From the NCBI GenBank assembly GCA_963576725.1, contig OY755240.1:30027932-30091931 (forward strand): a stretch of 64,000 nucleotides of DNA, given 5' to 3'. The stretch is from Azorinus chamasolen. Lineage: Eukaryota; Mollusca; Bivalvia; Cardiida; Solecurtidae. The position numbers and the translations under genes are program-made. Below, in pieces: positions 31,646 through 42,982 of this stretch. Each line of letters opens with the position of its first letter. Positions within the stretch are counted from its first letter, which is position 1. The notes under the pieces were generated by a model, which had not been told where the DNA came from, searched no databases, and worked only from the letters and a program-made list of their open reading frames with translations.

Positions 31646-32925
31646 AGTGCATAGTTATTAGTCTACTTTCAGTCCAAACTCCAAAGGACCGCTCTTCCGA
31701 CTGTACATTTACTCCCTTGGTCAATGCACAGGGGTCTGGACCGCTTCATTGGGGTCTATATGTACTATATAATAACAAGGGTTCCAACTAGCAGAACGGA
31801 TATCCGTGTACCACGAGTACAAATATGACTGTAACTCTTACAATTTAAATGATAATTTCGTAATTCTTTCGGCTGTTGAAAGCCAATATATTTATCTATC
31901 AAACAAATATAATCTTATAACGGTAACTTATGAACAAGTATAAATCCAACAATGATTTTCTCAAAATTTCACGTGTTTTAGAGTCATTGACAAACGTTCG
32001 TTCACTCCGGTTTCACTATATCACAGCAATAACCGGGCATTTGCAGTGAGTCAATAAAACGAATCAATTCTAACACCCACCTCCAATTATTTAGTCCCCA
32101 GCATCAAAAGAATGATGTAAAACTAGCGAGTTTTGTCAGTTTGCTTCAAATCGTCGAGGAAGGAGCCATTGTACGTGACGTCACGGATTTTCCAACTTTT
32201 TCTTCGCTCATCCAATGAAATGGCTCCATTCAAATTTGTTGCAAAATGGCAGCATCCGAAATAGAAACATAACGACAGACGGAAAGGCCGCTGTTGCTAG
32301 TTGCTTATTTATTAAGAGGACAAAACAAATGGAGATTGGTGATATAATTGGGTTGTTTCATTGAACCACGCCCTCTTTTGAACTGAATCTCGCCAGGTTA
32401 TGGCTGTGATATAGTGAAACCGGAGTGAACGAACGTTTGTCAATGACCCAGAAAACACGTGAAAGTTTGAGAAAATCGTTGTTGGATTGATAATTGCGAG
32501 TAAGTTACCGTGAGAAGATTATATTTATTTGATAGCAAAATATATTGGCTTTCAATAGCCGAAAGAATTACAAAATTATCATTGAAAGTGCAAGAGTTAC
32601 ATTCATATTTGTACTTGTGGTACACGGATGTCCGTTCTGCTAGTTGGAACCCTTGTTATCATATAGTACATATAGACCCCAATGAAGCGGTCCAGATCCC
32701 TGTGTGTCAATGAGTCATTCGCCTACAATATTGAGCAATGCTTACATATGGCGCAATCATGCAGCCGCAGTACCGGCGAGTGACCCTCACAGGTACTCAT
32801 TTTAAACCTTGGGTATAGAGGAGGTGCCGGTGGGAGACATAGAAAAGCGTTTCTGAAATTTCCGGGAGGGGCCGGGATTTGAACTCCGGACTTCCGGACC
32901 ACTAGACCACCGCACACCACTGTAC
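31646..32925 (-). mobile_element. tRNA-derived SINE, copy 2, split by a hAT-like element
   Basis: The 3' part of the SINE body is at 31646-31726 (ACTTTCAGTCC, CCGACTGTACATTTACTCCC). The 5' part and tRNA head are at 32705-32925 (GCCTACAATATTGAGCAATG, TACCGGCGAGTGACCCTCAC, GGGCCGGGATTTGAACTCC). The anticodon arm of the head is deleted. Comparison with copy 1 (12187-12483) shows the interruption point. Confidence 0.8.
31727..32704. mobile_element. 978-bp hAT-like element with ~305-bp TIRs
   Basis: Left TIR 31727-32034 begins CACAGGGGTCTGGACCGC. The right TIR 32396-32704 ends GCGGTCCAGATCCCTGTG. The arms match for about 300 bp, for example TTCACTCCGGTTTCACTATA versus TATAGTGAAACCGGAGTGAA. The flanks GGTCAATG and TGTCAATG agree at 7 of 8 bases, fitting the 8-bp duplication of hAT transposons. 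The ~360-bp centre has no transposase; an ATG at 32254 opens only MAASEIET. Confidence 0.8.
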
Positions 32926-33085
32926 TGCTTAGGTTGAATTTTGTTGAAATGTTTTAGTTTTTTTGTTGCCATTCACGCTTATGTTGTTGAACATGTTTAC
33001 TTTATGCATTATGCTGCATTGATTAAAAATCAACACGAATGATATACCCGTATATTATATTTTACCAACGTAGTTAACAGAGACC
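32926..33085. other. Nothing recognised
   Basis: AT-rich sequence between the SINE head and a family D element. No supportable feature. Confidence 0.4.
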
Positions 33086-33545
33086 AGATAAGATACGTAA
33101 ATTAAAATATGGATAATAATAGCTCCTTTATTTCTCCACCAAACGCTATGGCGGAACCACTCTTTAGAATCATCTCCAAGAGACGATTCTAAAGAGTGAT
33201 CACAGCGTAGGATTTGGTGGAGAAATGGAGAGATTAGTATTTGAGTACGCCCCTGGATCTATAGTCTGATAACGTTCATTGAATAATCATGCATGACTGT
33301 AGTGACACTGTAGTGGCGCTTTTCAAACATTCTTAGGTCCAGAGCAACAGATGAATGATCGTATTAAAAAACAAAAAGCGTAATTTCTCAACAAAGCCCT
33401 ACACTGTGACCACTCTTTAGAATGGTCTCTTCGAGACGATTCTAAAGAGTGGTCACGGTGTAGGGTTTTGGGGAAATAAAGATTCCATACATGTACTTTA
33501 AATGGTTTTTATTTCACGCACCATATCTGAACCTTGATTGATCTT
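33075..33545. mobile_element. Two family D palindromic elements
   Basis: First: core 33134-33228 (CACCAAACGCTATGGCGGAA ... GATCACAGCGTAGGATTTGG). Second: core 33385-33478 (CTACACTGTGACCACTCTT ... AAGAGTGGTCACGGTGTAGGG). Both have ends resembling AGACCAGATAAGATACGTAA and CACCATATCTGAACC. Confidence 0.8.
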
Positions 33546-34052
33546 CTCTTATCGCCTTTCAATTTCATTTTATAAACTTGTGCAACTCTTACCCCGCTGT
33601 GAAAAAATGATATCGGCTTAAATGTGGATCTGACTCAATTATGACTACTTCCGATTCGATCAAGCTTTTGAAAAGCTATGGGACAAGTTTCATTGCACAA
33701 TCTTTTAACTCGTTGCTCAATGGATATTCATGTGAGAAATAAAGACATCTTGGATTTAATTTTTTTTATAATGGTACATGAGCACGGGGAAGTTTTGGCC
33801 ATGGCTGACCTTGTAAAATCACATCTATCTTACTTCATAAGTAAGCAGAGGAGATCCTGATAAGACGGCTCTTTCAGGACCCTGATAAGACGACGAGTTA
33901 CTCGGTGTTTCATCAGGATCCAAGCTGTTTGCAAATGAGAGTCAGGCCGTGGTTAGCTGACCGAAGATTCGTTCTATAAATTATTTGTATTTTTTAATGC
34001 ATGGCAACGGTTCCATAAAGAATAATTTACTGATCGTGAAGATACTATGAGA

Positions 34053-34289
34053 TTAACCCTTTCGGGGCTAAATTTCTAATTGTCATCTACAAACCAATTT
34101 TATTAAACCATTCGGTAAAATAAGGAAATGAGATAAATAAATGCAAATTTCAAAGGAATAAAGCACAGATATCAAAATAGAGATTGGGACAAAAAGTGAA
34201 GTCCCTGATCAGATTCAAGGCGGCGTCTGATCTGGGACTGCACTATTTGTCGTGGTGCATTTATACGACATTGGCGGTGAAAGGGTTAA
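34053..34289 (+). mobile_element. MITE family I
   Basis: TTAA at both ends; CCCTTTCGGGGCTAAATTTC and TTGGCGGTGAAAGGG. Hairpin shortened at the apex (GTCCCTGATCAGATTCAAGG then CGGCGTCTGATCTGGGAC). Confidence 0.8.
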
Positions 34290-34479
34290 ATGTCCGAAGT
34301 ATGAGGAACTCTGTTGGTGTATATAGATATGTTCGTTTATACGGAAACACATGTTGGTAATTGACCCTGTTGACCCTAAATATTGGGATACCATTATCTC
34401 CACATTCCACAGGGTTGTAAAGCTGAATGATTGAATCTGGAACTATTTTCGGTAACCTAAATTTAGACTGAAATTGTAG

Positions 34480-34770
34480 CAAATATTGCAGACCGAGATC
34501 AAACTGCTCCCTTACGAGCAGTTTGATCTGGGTCTACACTATTTGATTAACCCATTTGAGCCCAGTGTCCATTAAAATGAAAACAGGCAAACAGTGTAGA
34601 CCCAGATTAAATATCTAATAAAAGATCCCTCTGATCAGGGTCTGCACTGTTTGCTGAAGTCATCGATGTCAATGGATTATGCTAGCAACTGTTTTGTTTG
34701 ATGTACTCCCGAACCATGAACAATGGAAGGGTTTTAAAATAAGACCAGGACATGAGAATAAATGGGTTAA
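34480..34770. mobile_element. Two hairpin modules and a TTAA-type MITE
   Basis: A C-type hairpin is at 34483-34547 (GAGATCAAACTGCTCCC / GAGCAGTTTGATCTGGG). TTAACCCATTTGAGCCCAG (34549) starts a TTAA element ending CATGAGAATAAATGGGTTAA (34770). Its hairpin is GCAAACAGTGTAGACCCAG / CTGATCAGGGTCTGCACTGT. Confidence 0.7.
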
Positions 34771-34974
34771 CTCTTCCCTCCATAAATACGCCTTTCTACG
34801 CCTCTGTAAAAGTCACTTTTTGAAAACATTGTGATAAATAGAGCATTTGCTATATTTATCACAACGGTTTCAGAACTACAAAACTCTAAACATGTCCTTA
34901 TCTGTATTTAATGCTCCTTTTCGGTAGATTTATTCAAAGAGGTCAGATCTAAAAATAGCCTATGAGGGAATGGG
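34771..34974 (-). mobile_element. MITE family F with demonstrable TTAA duplication
   Basis: Flanked by TTAA at 34767-34770 and 34975-34978. The paralogous empty site is at 42309-42312 (ACTGGGTTAAGTTTGTCTG), with a single TTAA. The element is 204 bp, with ends CTCTTCCCTCCATAAATACG and GCCTATGAGGGAATGGG. Confidence 0.92.
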
Positions 34975-35297
34975 TTAAGTCTGTCTGTCCGAATACTGTG
35001 GGTAATGAGAATATTCAATTTCATGTTTAGTCCACAGTATAGTACGATTTAGCGTACTTTAAACGTCGCTATTACACGAACCAGGTCCATAACTTACCTA
35101 TATGTATTCGGACTGCCTTCTGCGCCCTCCGTAAAGCTGAATAAATCATTTTTGCACCATTCTTATAACTTTAAAATTATACAGACATAGTAGCAAATAG
35201 TGAAGACCCTGATCAAAATGCTTCTTCAGGAGTAGTTTAATCTTAAGCTGCAAAAAATACTCGATACAGTAAATTACGTTTCATTATCGATTGTTAA

Positions 35298-35531
35298 CCC
35301 TTCTCTTGCTGAATTTTAAAATACATTTCTCCTTCGTTACTCATGCCCTGTTGTATACTTACATATATCTTCACTGTGTACAAGTATTTCGCTGTGAAAT
35401 CACTGCTGTGGAGTGCACTGGTTGCACAATCAACTTGTAAATAGTGCAGACCCTGATGAGTGCAGGAGCTGTCTCATCAGGGTCTGCACTATTTACTGAT
35501 AGGTGTATTGACGTGAACAGCAAGCGAAGGG
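35298..35531 (+). mobile_element. MITE family G with demonstrable TTAA duplication
   Basis: Flanked by TTAA at 35294-35297 and 35532-35535. The paralogous empty site is at 42563-42566 (TATCGATTGTTAAGGCAGG). The element is 234 bp and closely matches 12592-12841, with part of the hairpin left arm missing. Confidence 0.92.
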
Positions 35532-35776
35532 TTAAGACAGGCTGAAGATTGATGCATGATGCAAGACCCTACTCTGTTTGCAAAGGCATGAAATAGCGTT
35601 TATATGAGGGAAATTTTAAATAGCATAGATGTCACATGATTCTTTAGTTTCTGCCATGACCAAAAATTCCATAGTTCATAAGCCATAACAAAGATTCAGT
35701 TGATAAAATATTCACGATCCAATATTCCTTACATAAATATTCGTGGAGTAAAGGGATACAACGATTTATGTTTCAG

Positions 35777-36948
35777 GGCTGACCCGACTTATGGACACCT
35801 ATCGCTTTGTATACGGTGATTTTATCGACGGAAACCTTAACGGGCACAAGGCTAAACCTTTAACAGCGAAGGAGATTCTTGACATTGGAAAGACAGTGGC
35901 AGGTGCTAGAGAGAAATACAAATACAGTGAATACAAGGCTATTTTCAGATGGACGCATCTTGCAAGACTGAAGTTGCAGGATGAGGACAACAAAACTGTG
36001 GAAGAATATTACATCCACGAGCTAGAAGTAAACACATACACAAAAGTCGGTTGTCTGTGTTCGAGCGAAGTTGAAAAATTGCTAGAGCACTCTTCTTTTT
36101 CGAGAGATATACAGGTGTCAAGAGATGCACGTTGTAAAGATGCCCAATTCAGTAGATGTAAACCCAGGTTGAAACGCGAGTACGATATCAAGGTTACACA
36201 AAACTTTCAGGAACTGTGTCGAGGAGATGCAACTGACGCAGATGTAGGAAATGCAACAATCAAACCACTGCTGTGTCACCTCATTGACAACGGAGATCCA
36301 AGATTGATCCTACAGCCAGTTAAATTGGAGGAAATGCGCACGATTAAGCCATACATTGCAACCCTTCATGACATACTTCGTGATAGAGAAATCTCTTACT
36401 TTAAAGAAAACGCCATGCCCAAGTTAGCCAGAGGGAAAACGCTTTCTACTTCAGGATTAAAAACGGCAGAAAATAAAGTATCTCAACAGGTTTTTATTCC
36501 GATAAAACATTACAAGAAGCCTATTTTGAACCTTAGAAACAGATTAGCAGCCGCAACTAAGTTGAATGTTGAAGGGTTTGAGAAAATACAAGTGGCAAAT
36601 TATGCTGCAGGTGGGTTTTACGATTCCCATCTTGACGCAAATTTTCTACTATCTGCTAAACCTGAAACTTATCTTGGAAAGGATAACCGCGTCATCAGTA
36701 TTGTTATGTACCTAAGCGACGTCGAGGAAGGCGGTGCAACAGCATTTCCGTATGTGGGCGTTGCAGTTAAGCCTAAGAAAGGAAATGCAGTTCTTTTCTA
36801 CAACCTTCATAGGAACCTCAAAATGAATCGTGACTCGCAACATGGGGGCTGTCCTATTCTTACGGGTGAAAAATGGATCGCCACTCAGTGGGTCAGAACA
36901 TTTCACCAGGAGTTCCACCATCAGTGTGCATTGGATAGTATGGAATGA
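35777..36948 (+). CDS. P4HA: Prolyl 4-hydroxylase alpha, terminal exon cassette 2
   Basis: Acceptor GATTTATGTTTCAG|GG at 35776/35777, phase 1, stop at 36946-36948. With exon 1 it predicts 527 residues. The internal ATG at 35791 is unlikely to be a true start because it would drop the signal peptide and N-terminal domain. The catalytic core is VANYAAGGFYDSHLD (His422, Asp424), GGATAFPYVGVAVKP, distal His493 in QHGGC and Lys503 in GEKW. The reading frame is intact. A MITE remnant with TAAATATTCGTGGAGTAAAG lies within 30 bp upstream of the acceptor. Nearest relative is cassette 3. It could be an alternative last exon of the gene starting at 22984 or an orphan copy. Confidence 0.85.
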
Positions 36949-37149
36949 ACACGGATGTAAAGAAGTTCTCCCTTCTCATGCTGAATAATTATATATAATG
37001 TCTGCCCATTCTCTTAGTTGCTGATTTTTACGGACTGTTGATTCGTTCAAGCCTTTGAGAAGCTACTTACCGAGTGATCATGACAAGACGCCACTTGATG
37101 CTTGCAAATGACAGACAGGTCGCGTTTAGCATAAAAAACGTGTTTTAGC

Positions 37150-37335
37150 ACAGAGTTATAGATACAAGTACGTACCAAACTACTAAAATCGTCATTTCTC
37201 CACCAACCCCTATACTGCTACCACTCTTTAGAATCGTCGACGATTCTAAAGAGTGGTAGCAGTATAGGGGTTGGTGGAGAAATAAAGGAGTTGTTCTTGT
37301 AAATGTTTAAATTTATCTTATCTGGACCATGTTAG
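37150..37335. mobile_element. Family D element downstream of cassette 2
   Basis: A perfect palindrome at 37200-37278, with arms meeting at GAATCGTCGACGATTC. Both arms carry the variant CTATACTGCTACCACTC / GAGTGGTAGCAGTATAG. GAGAAATAAAGGAG at its right edge supplies an AATAAA that could serve cassette 2. Confidence 0.85.
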
Positions 37336-37636
37336 CTGTTTCCTTCTTGTAATAAATTTACCGCAACAAACCGCAGACACATTTTTGAATTATGCACATT
37401 TATACGTATAGCAGACACATATTAGTAGAATAAAACTATGAATGGAAATTAGAATAAAACAGAATAGTTCGGCCAAACCGATAATAGTAAAAAGACTCGT
37501 AAACTCATCATGACACGCTCATATTAGAATACAATGAAATGCTATTTAACATTGGGTCACCTTGCAACAGAAGCTGTTAAATTCTATTTTTATTGAATAG
37601 GAAGTACGATATATCAAGAAAGGAAGATCTACGTTT

Positions 37637-37876
37637 TTAACCCTTTACCTAACAGCTACTGTTTTTCACTCCGTTTGCAAACATAGTAGACCCAGATTAG
37701 ACGGTGCCTAAGGGTGTCATCTGGTCAATACCTGCTCAGTTAACATATAAAATGATATAAGCCTGCTTCTGCGATTTCCCCAAAAAATCTGGTGCTAATG
37801 TGCTATTATAAATATTAAGCTGATTGATTTTCATAAAATAATTATTTTTCATGAATATCTAACAGGTAAAGGGTTA
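37637..37876 (+). mobile_element. MITE family J
   Basis: TTAA at 37637-37640 and 37873-37876. Hairpin arms GTAGACCCAGATTAGACGG / CATCTGGTCAATACCTGCTC; right end TCATGAATATCTAACAGG. The paralogue is at 45500-45736. Confidence 0.75.
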
Positions 37877-38385
37877 ATTTCAAAGTAGTGTTTTTTTCTT
37901 TCTTGTTGGTTGCTGTAGACCTACACTTTGTTCAAGGGCAAAAAATGAACCACTACAATGGCATTTGAATAACGCATGTAATGCAGAAATACAATAAATA
38001 AATATATATTTTTCAACTTCTATTAGTTATTTTTTAAGGGAATATTTTGCTTTGACAAAAACAGAAGATTCAGATCTATATCATGTCAAAAGCAGACAAA
38101 AATAGAGCCGCCGTCTGAGCTGGTGTTTAAAATGAAGGAAAGGGTTAAAAGTAAACATGAATAAGTGGTTCTGACTCTATTTGATTACTTTAAACTGGAC
38201 TGACATAGTATAAAATAGTGCTGACATTTATCAAACAACCCTCCCAGGAGCAGTCTGATCTGGGTCTGCCCAGATATGAGCCTACTCTTGTTACTTATTG
38301 GTTAATGTAGCTCTGATCCTACAGTTTCTGTCTTGACGAAAACCTCTCTTGTTAATAAGCAAATATCAAATAGGTTCGGTTAATT

Positions 38386-38468
38386 ATGTCTCTCCCATAT
38401 TTACTCTAACGAAAACAATATGTCTCCCCCATATTTATATGGGGGAGACATATTGTTTTCGTTAGAGT

Positions 38469-38499
<31 letters not shown>

Positions 38500-39566
38500 C
38501 TGTCTGTCTGTCCGTCTGTCCGTCACACTTTTTGTCCGGACGATAACTTCAATATGCCTGATGCCAGTTGATTGAAACTTCATATATGGACAGAGCATAA
38601 TGAGAGGAAGTGTCATGCACAAGGTCCATAACTCTGGCTTCACTAATATAGGAGTTATTGCCCCTTGTAAAAAATAGCACTTTTTTGTCCGGACGATAAC
38701 TCCTATATGGCTCATGCCATTGGATTGAAACTTCATATATGGAAAGATCATGACAAGAGGAAGTGTCATACACAAGGTCCATAACTCTGGCTTCACTAAT
38801 AATGGAGTTATTGCCCTTGTAATTTGTTTTTCACAATTTATTGCCCGGACGATAACTCCTATAATTATGGTTCATGCCATTGGATTGAAACTTCATATAT
38901 GGAAATATCATGATAAGAGAAAGTGTCATGCTTAAGGTCCATAACTCTTGTTTCACTAATATTGGAGTTATTGTCCTTTGTAAAAAAATCACAATTTTTT
39001 GTCCGGACGATAACTCCTATAACTATGGCTCATGCCATTGGATTAAAACTTCATACATGGAAAGATCATGATAAGAGAAAGTGTCATGCATAAGGTCCTT
39101 AACTCTGGCTTCAATAAATTGAGAGTTATTGCCCCTTGTACATTTGTTTAACGCTTTCTTGTCCGGATGATAACTCCTACATGGCTCTTGCCATTGTATT
39201 GAAACTTCATACATGAAAAGAGCATGATGAGAGAAAGTGTCATGAACAAGGGCCATAACTCTGGCTTCAATACTTTTGGATTTATTGCCCTTTGTTACAT
39301 ATTTTTGTCCGATCAATAACTCCTGTTCGACTGATGCTATTGGAATGACATTTCATTTATGGAAAGAGCATGATTAAAGTAAGTGTCGTGCACAAGGGCC
39401 ATAACTCTGGTGTCAATATATTTGGAGTTATTAGCTGTTATCATTTTCTTCTTGAAAAATGTGGTGTGGAAAGCGCATAATGAGGGGAAGTATCAATCAT
39501 CAAGTCCCTTTACATATTGTTTTTATTAGAGGGGAGACATCCGTTTTTGTGACAAAAACCTCTAGT
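38386..39566. mobile_element. ~1.2-kb element with end hairpin and ~145-bp internal repeats
   Basis: A perfect hairpin at 38402-38466 (CTAACGAAAACAATATGTC / GACATATTGTTTTCGTTAG) is followed by (GTCTGTCT)n. About six degenerate ~145-bp units follow, containing GTCCGGACGATAACTCC, ATTGAAACTTCATATATGG and GGTCCATAACTCTGGCTTC. It ends near GGGGAGACATCCGTTTTTG. The related locus at 55980-56060 lacks it, so it is an insertion. No protein is credible. Confidence 0.75.
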
Positions 39567-39717
39567 TGATATTCATAAAATCACTACATTTGTATTTTGT
39601 GCATGAATTTTAATAAAATGTAAACAGTTGAAATTTAAACAGTGGAAAACTTTTATAGCGGTGACACTTTTAGAATTACAAAAATGTTACCTATATCAGA
39701 TACTACTCCTACTATTT

Positions 39718-39910
39718 GTTTTATACTCCTACTCCTCCATCTACTACTACTACTGCTACTCCTACTGATGTTGCTACTACTACTATAGCTGCTGTTGCTG
39801 CTACTCCTACTCCTACTGCTGTTGCTACTTCTACTGCTACTACTACTCTACTACTACTGCTACAACAACAACAACAAAAACAACAACTGCTACTACTACT
39901 ACTACTTACA
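39718..39910. repeat. CTA/CTG-type trinucleotide microsatellite
   Basis: A run of CTACTACTACTGCTACTCC-like triplets. The paralogous place at 56139-56160 has only TACTACTACTACCACTGG, so the array expanded here or contracted there. Confidence 0.9.
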
Positions 39911-40879
39911 TTACTTGGATTGCATGTGTGTATATGTGTGCAACAACCTTTATATTTGAATATAAGAATTCATTGAATATAAGATGATTTTATTTTAGGT
40001 TAAAAAATAGTAATGACCTTTGGCTGACATAAAACACTGCGTCTGCAATTTGGAATGCGAAATCGTTTGACATCTAGCGATATTTGATATTTAATGTTTT
40101 ACGGAAATACAACATGCAGTTGAGTGCCCTCAAATAAAACTGGCCTACGTGTCGGCTATCAGTATCTCTGTTCGAGTTCTTGATCGCCTGTGCAAACAGT
40201 GTCTTTTTATTATTTCTGGCTCACTATGCATTTACTTGATGAATATACGTACATATAAGAAAAAAAAATGATATTAATATTAATGAAGTGGATTTTTATA
40301 ATCTAATGAGACAGGATGTTGTGCAGGGGTAGAAACTGTAAATCAGTACATTATTTATAAAGCAGACAGAGTTGACCCTGATGAGACGGTTGAGTAAAGA
40401 GGATAAAACCAGTTCGTGTCAGAGCAGCATTTGAACTACCCTTTACTTAGCCCAATCCCTTCCCTTCGAGACTATTTTAGACCCAATCTCTTTGAAAAAA
40501 GGTATCGGTCTTCAGGGTCTTCACTGTTTGCTGAACTCATCGATGCCAAATGCTCTTACCAGCAAATAGTTTGTTTGATCCGGGGTTACTCTATTTGCAA
40601 AGGCATGCCAATACGTTTTTATTAGGTAAAACATTGGATAACTATCCAACATCTAACATTGTCGTCTGCTGTATTGGTCAGAACAGACCTTTTTTCTCTA
40701 AAACGTAAGCAGTGTATGATAGTTCGGAGCCTGGTGAGAAGCTGTTACTCGACGTGTCGTTTGGATTCAGACTGTTTGCAAAGGTAATCAGTTAATTACA
40801 GATTCGCCCATTGCAGATATTTCTATGCGTCACTTCCCTGCGACTTCGGTACTGAAAGACTGTCTCGATTATAATTCAC
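39911..40879. repeat. Chimeric MITE fragments, no gene
   Basis: 39942-40210 is shared with 56160-56430. After that come J/K pieces (TTGATGAATATACGTACATA), an F piece (GAGACTATTTTAGACCCAATC, 40468) and hairpin scraps joined without intact element ends. The H-type hairpin at 40718-40780 corresponds to 29628-29725. Confidence 0.5.
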
Positions 40880-41245
40880 CACAATAACATTGCAGCTAGT
40901 GCGCATGGCAACATACTTATATTCACTGTTTACATAGGTAGTGCGCATTGCAGCATAATTATATACAGTGTATACAAGGCTAACTAGTGCGCTTTGCAGC
41001 ATAATTATATACAGTGTATACATGGTTAGTGCGCATTGCAGCATAATTATATACAGCGAATACATGGCAAGTGCGCATTGCAGCACATTTATATACAGCG
41101 TTTACAAGGTAGTGCGCATTGCACCATAATTATATACAGCGAATGCATGGCTAGTGTGCATTGCAGAATATTATATACAGCGAATGCATAGCTAGTGCGC
41201 ATTGCAGCATAATTATATAGTGTTTACATAGATAGTACGCATTGC
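40880..41245. repeat. ~42-bp minisatellite, array 2
   Basis: About eight units of CTAGTGCGCATTGCAGCATA plus ATTATATACAGCG, the same unit as 29795-30345. Array length differs between the two copies of the block. Confidence 0.85.
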
Positions 41246-41706
41246 TTTTTAGAAATCATCGGACAAGTTTCATTGCATAATATTTTAACTCGTTGTTCCA
41301 TGAATATTCATGTGAGAATAAAAAGCATCATGGATTTTAACTAAATTATTTTTATAATGGTACATGAACACGGGGAAGTTTTGGCCATAGGAGACCTTGT
41401 ATAATCATATCTATCTTACTTCATAAGTAAACAGATCAGATCCTGATCAGACGGTTCTTACAGGAGCCTTCTGATATGGGTCTAAACTGTTTGCAAAAGC
41501 ATAGAAATGTTTTTATGCAGCAAATAGTTAATAAACTATTGATCGAGTGTCAAACAGATTGGTCCCTGATGAAACGTCGAGTTACTAATGCGTGTCAGGC
41601 CGTGGTTAGCTGGATGAAGATTCATTCTATAAATTACTTGCATTGTTCAATGCGTGGCAACAGTTCTATAAAGAAATATAATTTACTGATCGTGAAGGTA
41701 CGATGA

Positions 41707-41939
41707 GCTGAACCATTTCGGTGCTAACTTTCTAATTGTCGTCTGCAAACCAATTTTGTTAAACCATTCGGTAAAATAAAGAAATGAGATAAATAAATGC
41801 AAATTTCAAAGGAATAAAGCACAGATATAAAAATAGAGATTGAGACAAAAAGTGAAGTCCCTGATCAGACGCCGTCTTGATCTGGGACTGCACTATTTGT
41901 AGTGGTGCATTCATACGACATTGGCGGTGAAAGGGTTAA
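41707..41939 (+). mobile_element. MITE family I
   Basis: Paralogue of 34053-34289. Left end decayed (CTGAACCATTTCGGTGC), right end TTGGCGGTGAAAGGGTTAA. Hairpin apex deleted (GTCCCTGATCAGACGCC then GTCTTGATCTGGGAC). Confidence 0.75.
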
Positions 41940-42522
41940 ATATCCGAAGTATGAGGAACTTTGCCAGTGTATATAGAACCTTTTGTTTATACGGAAACAC
42001 ATGCTGATCATTGACCCTGTTGACCGTAAATATTGGGACACCATTATCTCCACATTCCACAGGGTTGTAAAGCTGAATAATTGAATCTGGAACTAGTTTC
42101 GGTAACTTTAATTTAGACTGACATTGTAGCAAACAGTGTAGACCCAGATTAAATATCTAATAAAAGATCCCTCTGATCAGGGTCTGCACTGTTTACTGAA
42201 GCCATCGATGTCAATGGATTATACTAGCAAATGTTTTGTTCCATGTCCTCCCGCACCATGAACAATGGATGAGTATCAAAATAAGATCAGGACATGAGAA
42301 TAACTGGGTTAAGTTTGTCTGTCCGAATACTGTGGGCAATGAGAATATTCAATTAAATGTTTTGTCCACAATATGTATAGTACCCTCTGTAAAGCTGAAA
42401 AATTCAATTTTGCACTATTCTTATAACTATAAATTATACATACATAGTAGCAAAAAGTGAAGACCCTGATCAAAATGCTTTTTCAGGAGTAGTTAAGCTT
42501 AAGCTATAGAAAAACATCGATA

Positions 42523-42982
42523 CAGTAAAACCGAACACTCAAATGAGTTTCATTATCGATTGTTAAGGCAGGTTGAAGCTTGATGCAGGATGAAAGGCAT
42601 GCAGAAAGCTCCTTTTGACAAAGTGATGCCTTTTCAGCAGACGATTGATTAATGCAGGGTGAAAGTCATACCGAAAGCTCCTTGAGGAACTTTCTGCATG
42701 ACATTCATCTTGCATTAAACTGCTACCTGTTTTGAGACTGTTTGTTTTATAATTCGAACTATTTGGGTTTTACTGTACATTAAAACCTCTCTATAACGGC
42801 CACTAAATTGTGTTAATTAGTTGGTATATTAGTGCAGGTGGCTGCTTAAAGTAAGGTGAAAGTAAAATAGAACGCTCCTATAGGAGCGTTTTGTTTTACT
42901 TTCACCTTGCTTAAAGCAGACATCTGCCTTTAACACAAAATACTTGATGTAATTTAGTGTCCGTTATAGAGAGGTTTTACTG
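42523..42982. mobile_element. Adjacent family E and E2 elements
   Basis: E: CAGTAAAACCGAACACTC (42523) to ATTTGGGTTTTACTG (42775); it contains two partial cores and the empty TTAA site at 42563. E2: TAAAACCTCTCTATAACGGCC (42781) to CGTTATAGAGAGGTTTTACTG (42982), with apex CGCTCCTATAGGAGCG at 42873-42888. The two are separated by only a few bases. Confidence 0.8.

Larger units (their letters stand above)
33660..38100 (+). repeat. Segmental duplication, copy 1 (with cassette 2)
   Basis: Matches 41250-45880 in order: GGACAAGTTTCATTGCA, the family I element, CATGTTGGTAATTGACCCTG, TCTGTCCGAATACTGTGGG, ATTATCGATTGTTAA, cassette 2 with its 5' and 3' flanks, and GTAGACCTACACTTTGTTCA. It contains two MITEs (34771-34974 and 35298-35531) absent from the other copy. 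It extends the earlier duplication seen around the two 42-bp minisatellites. Confidence 0.8.
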
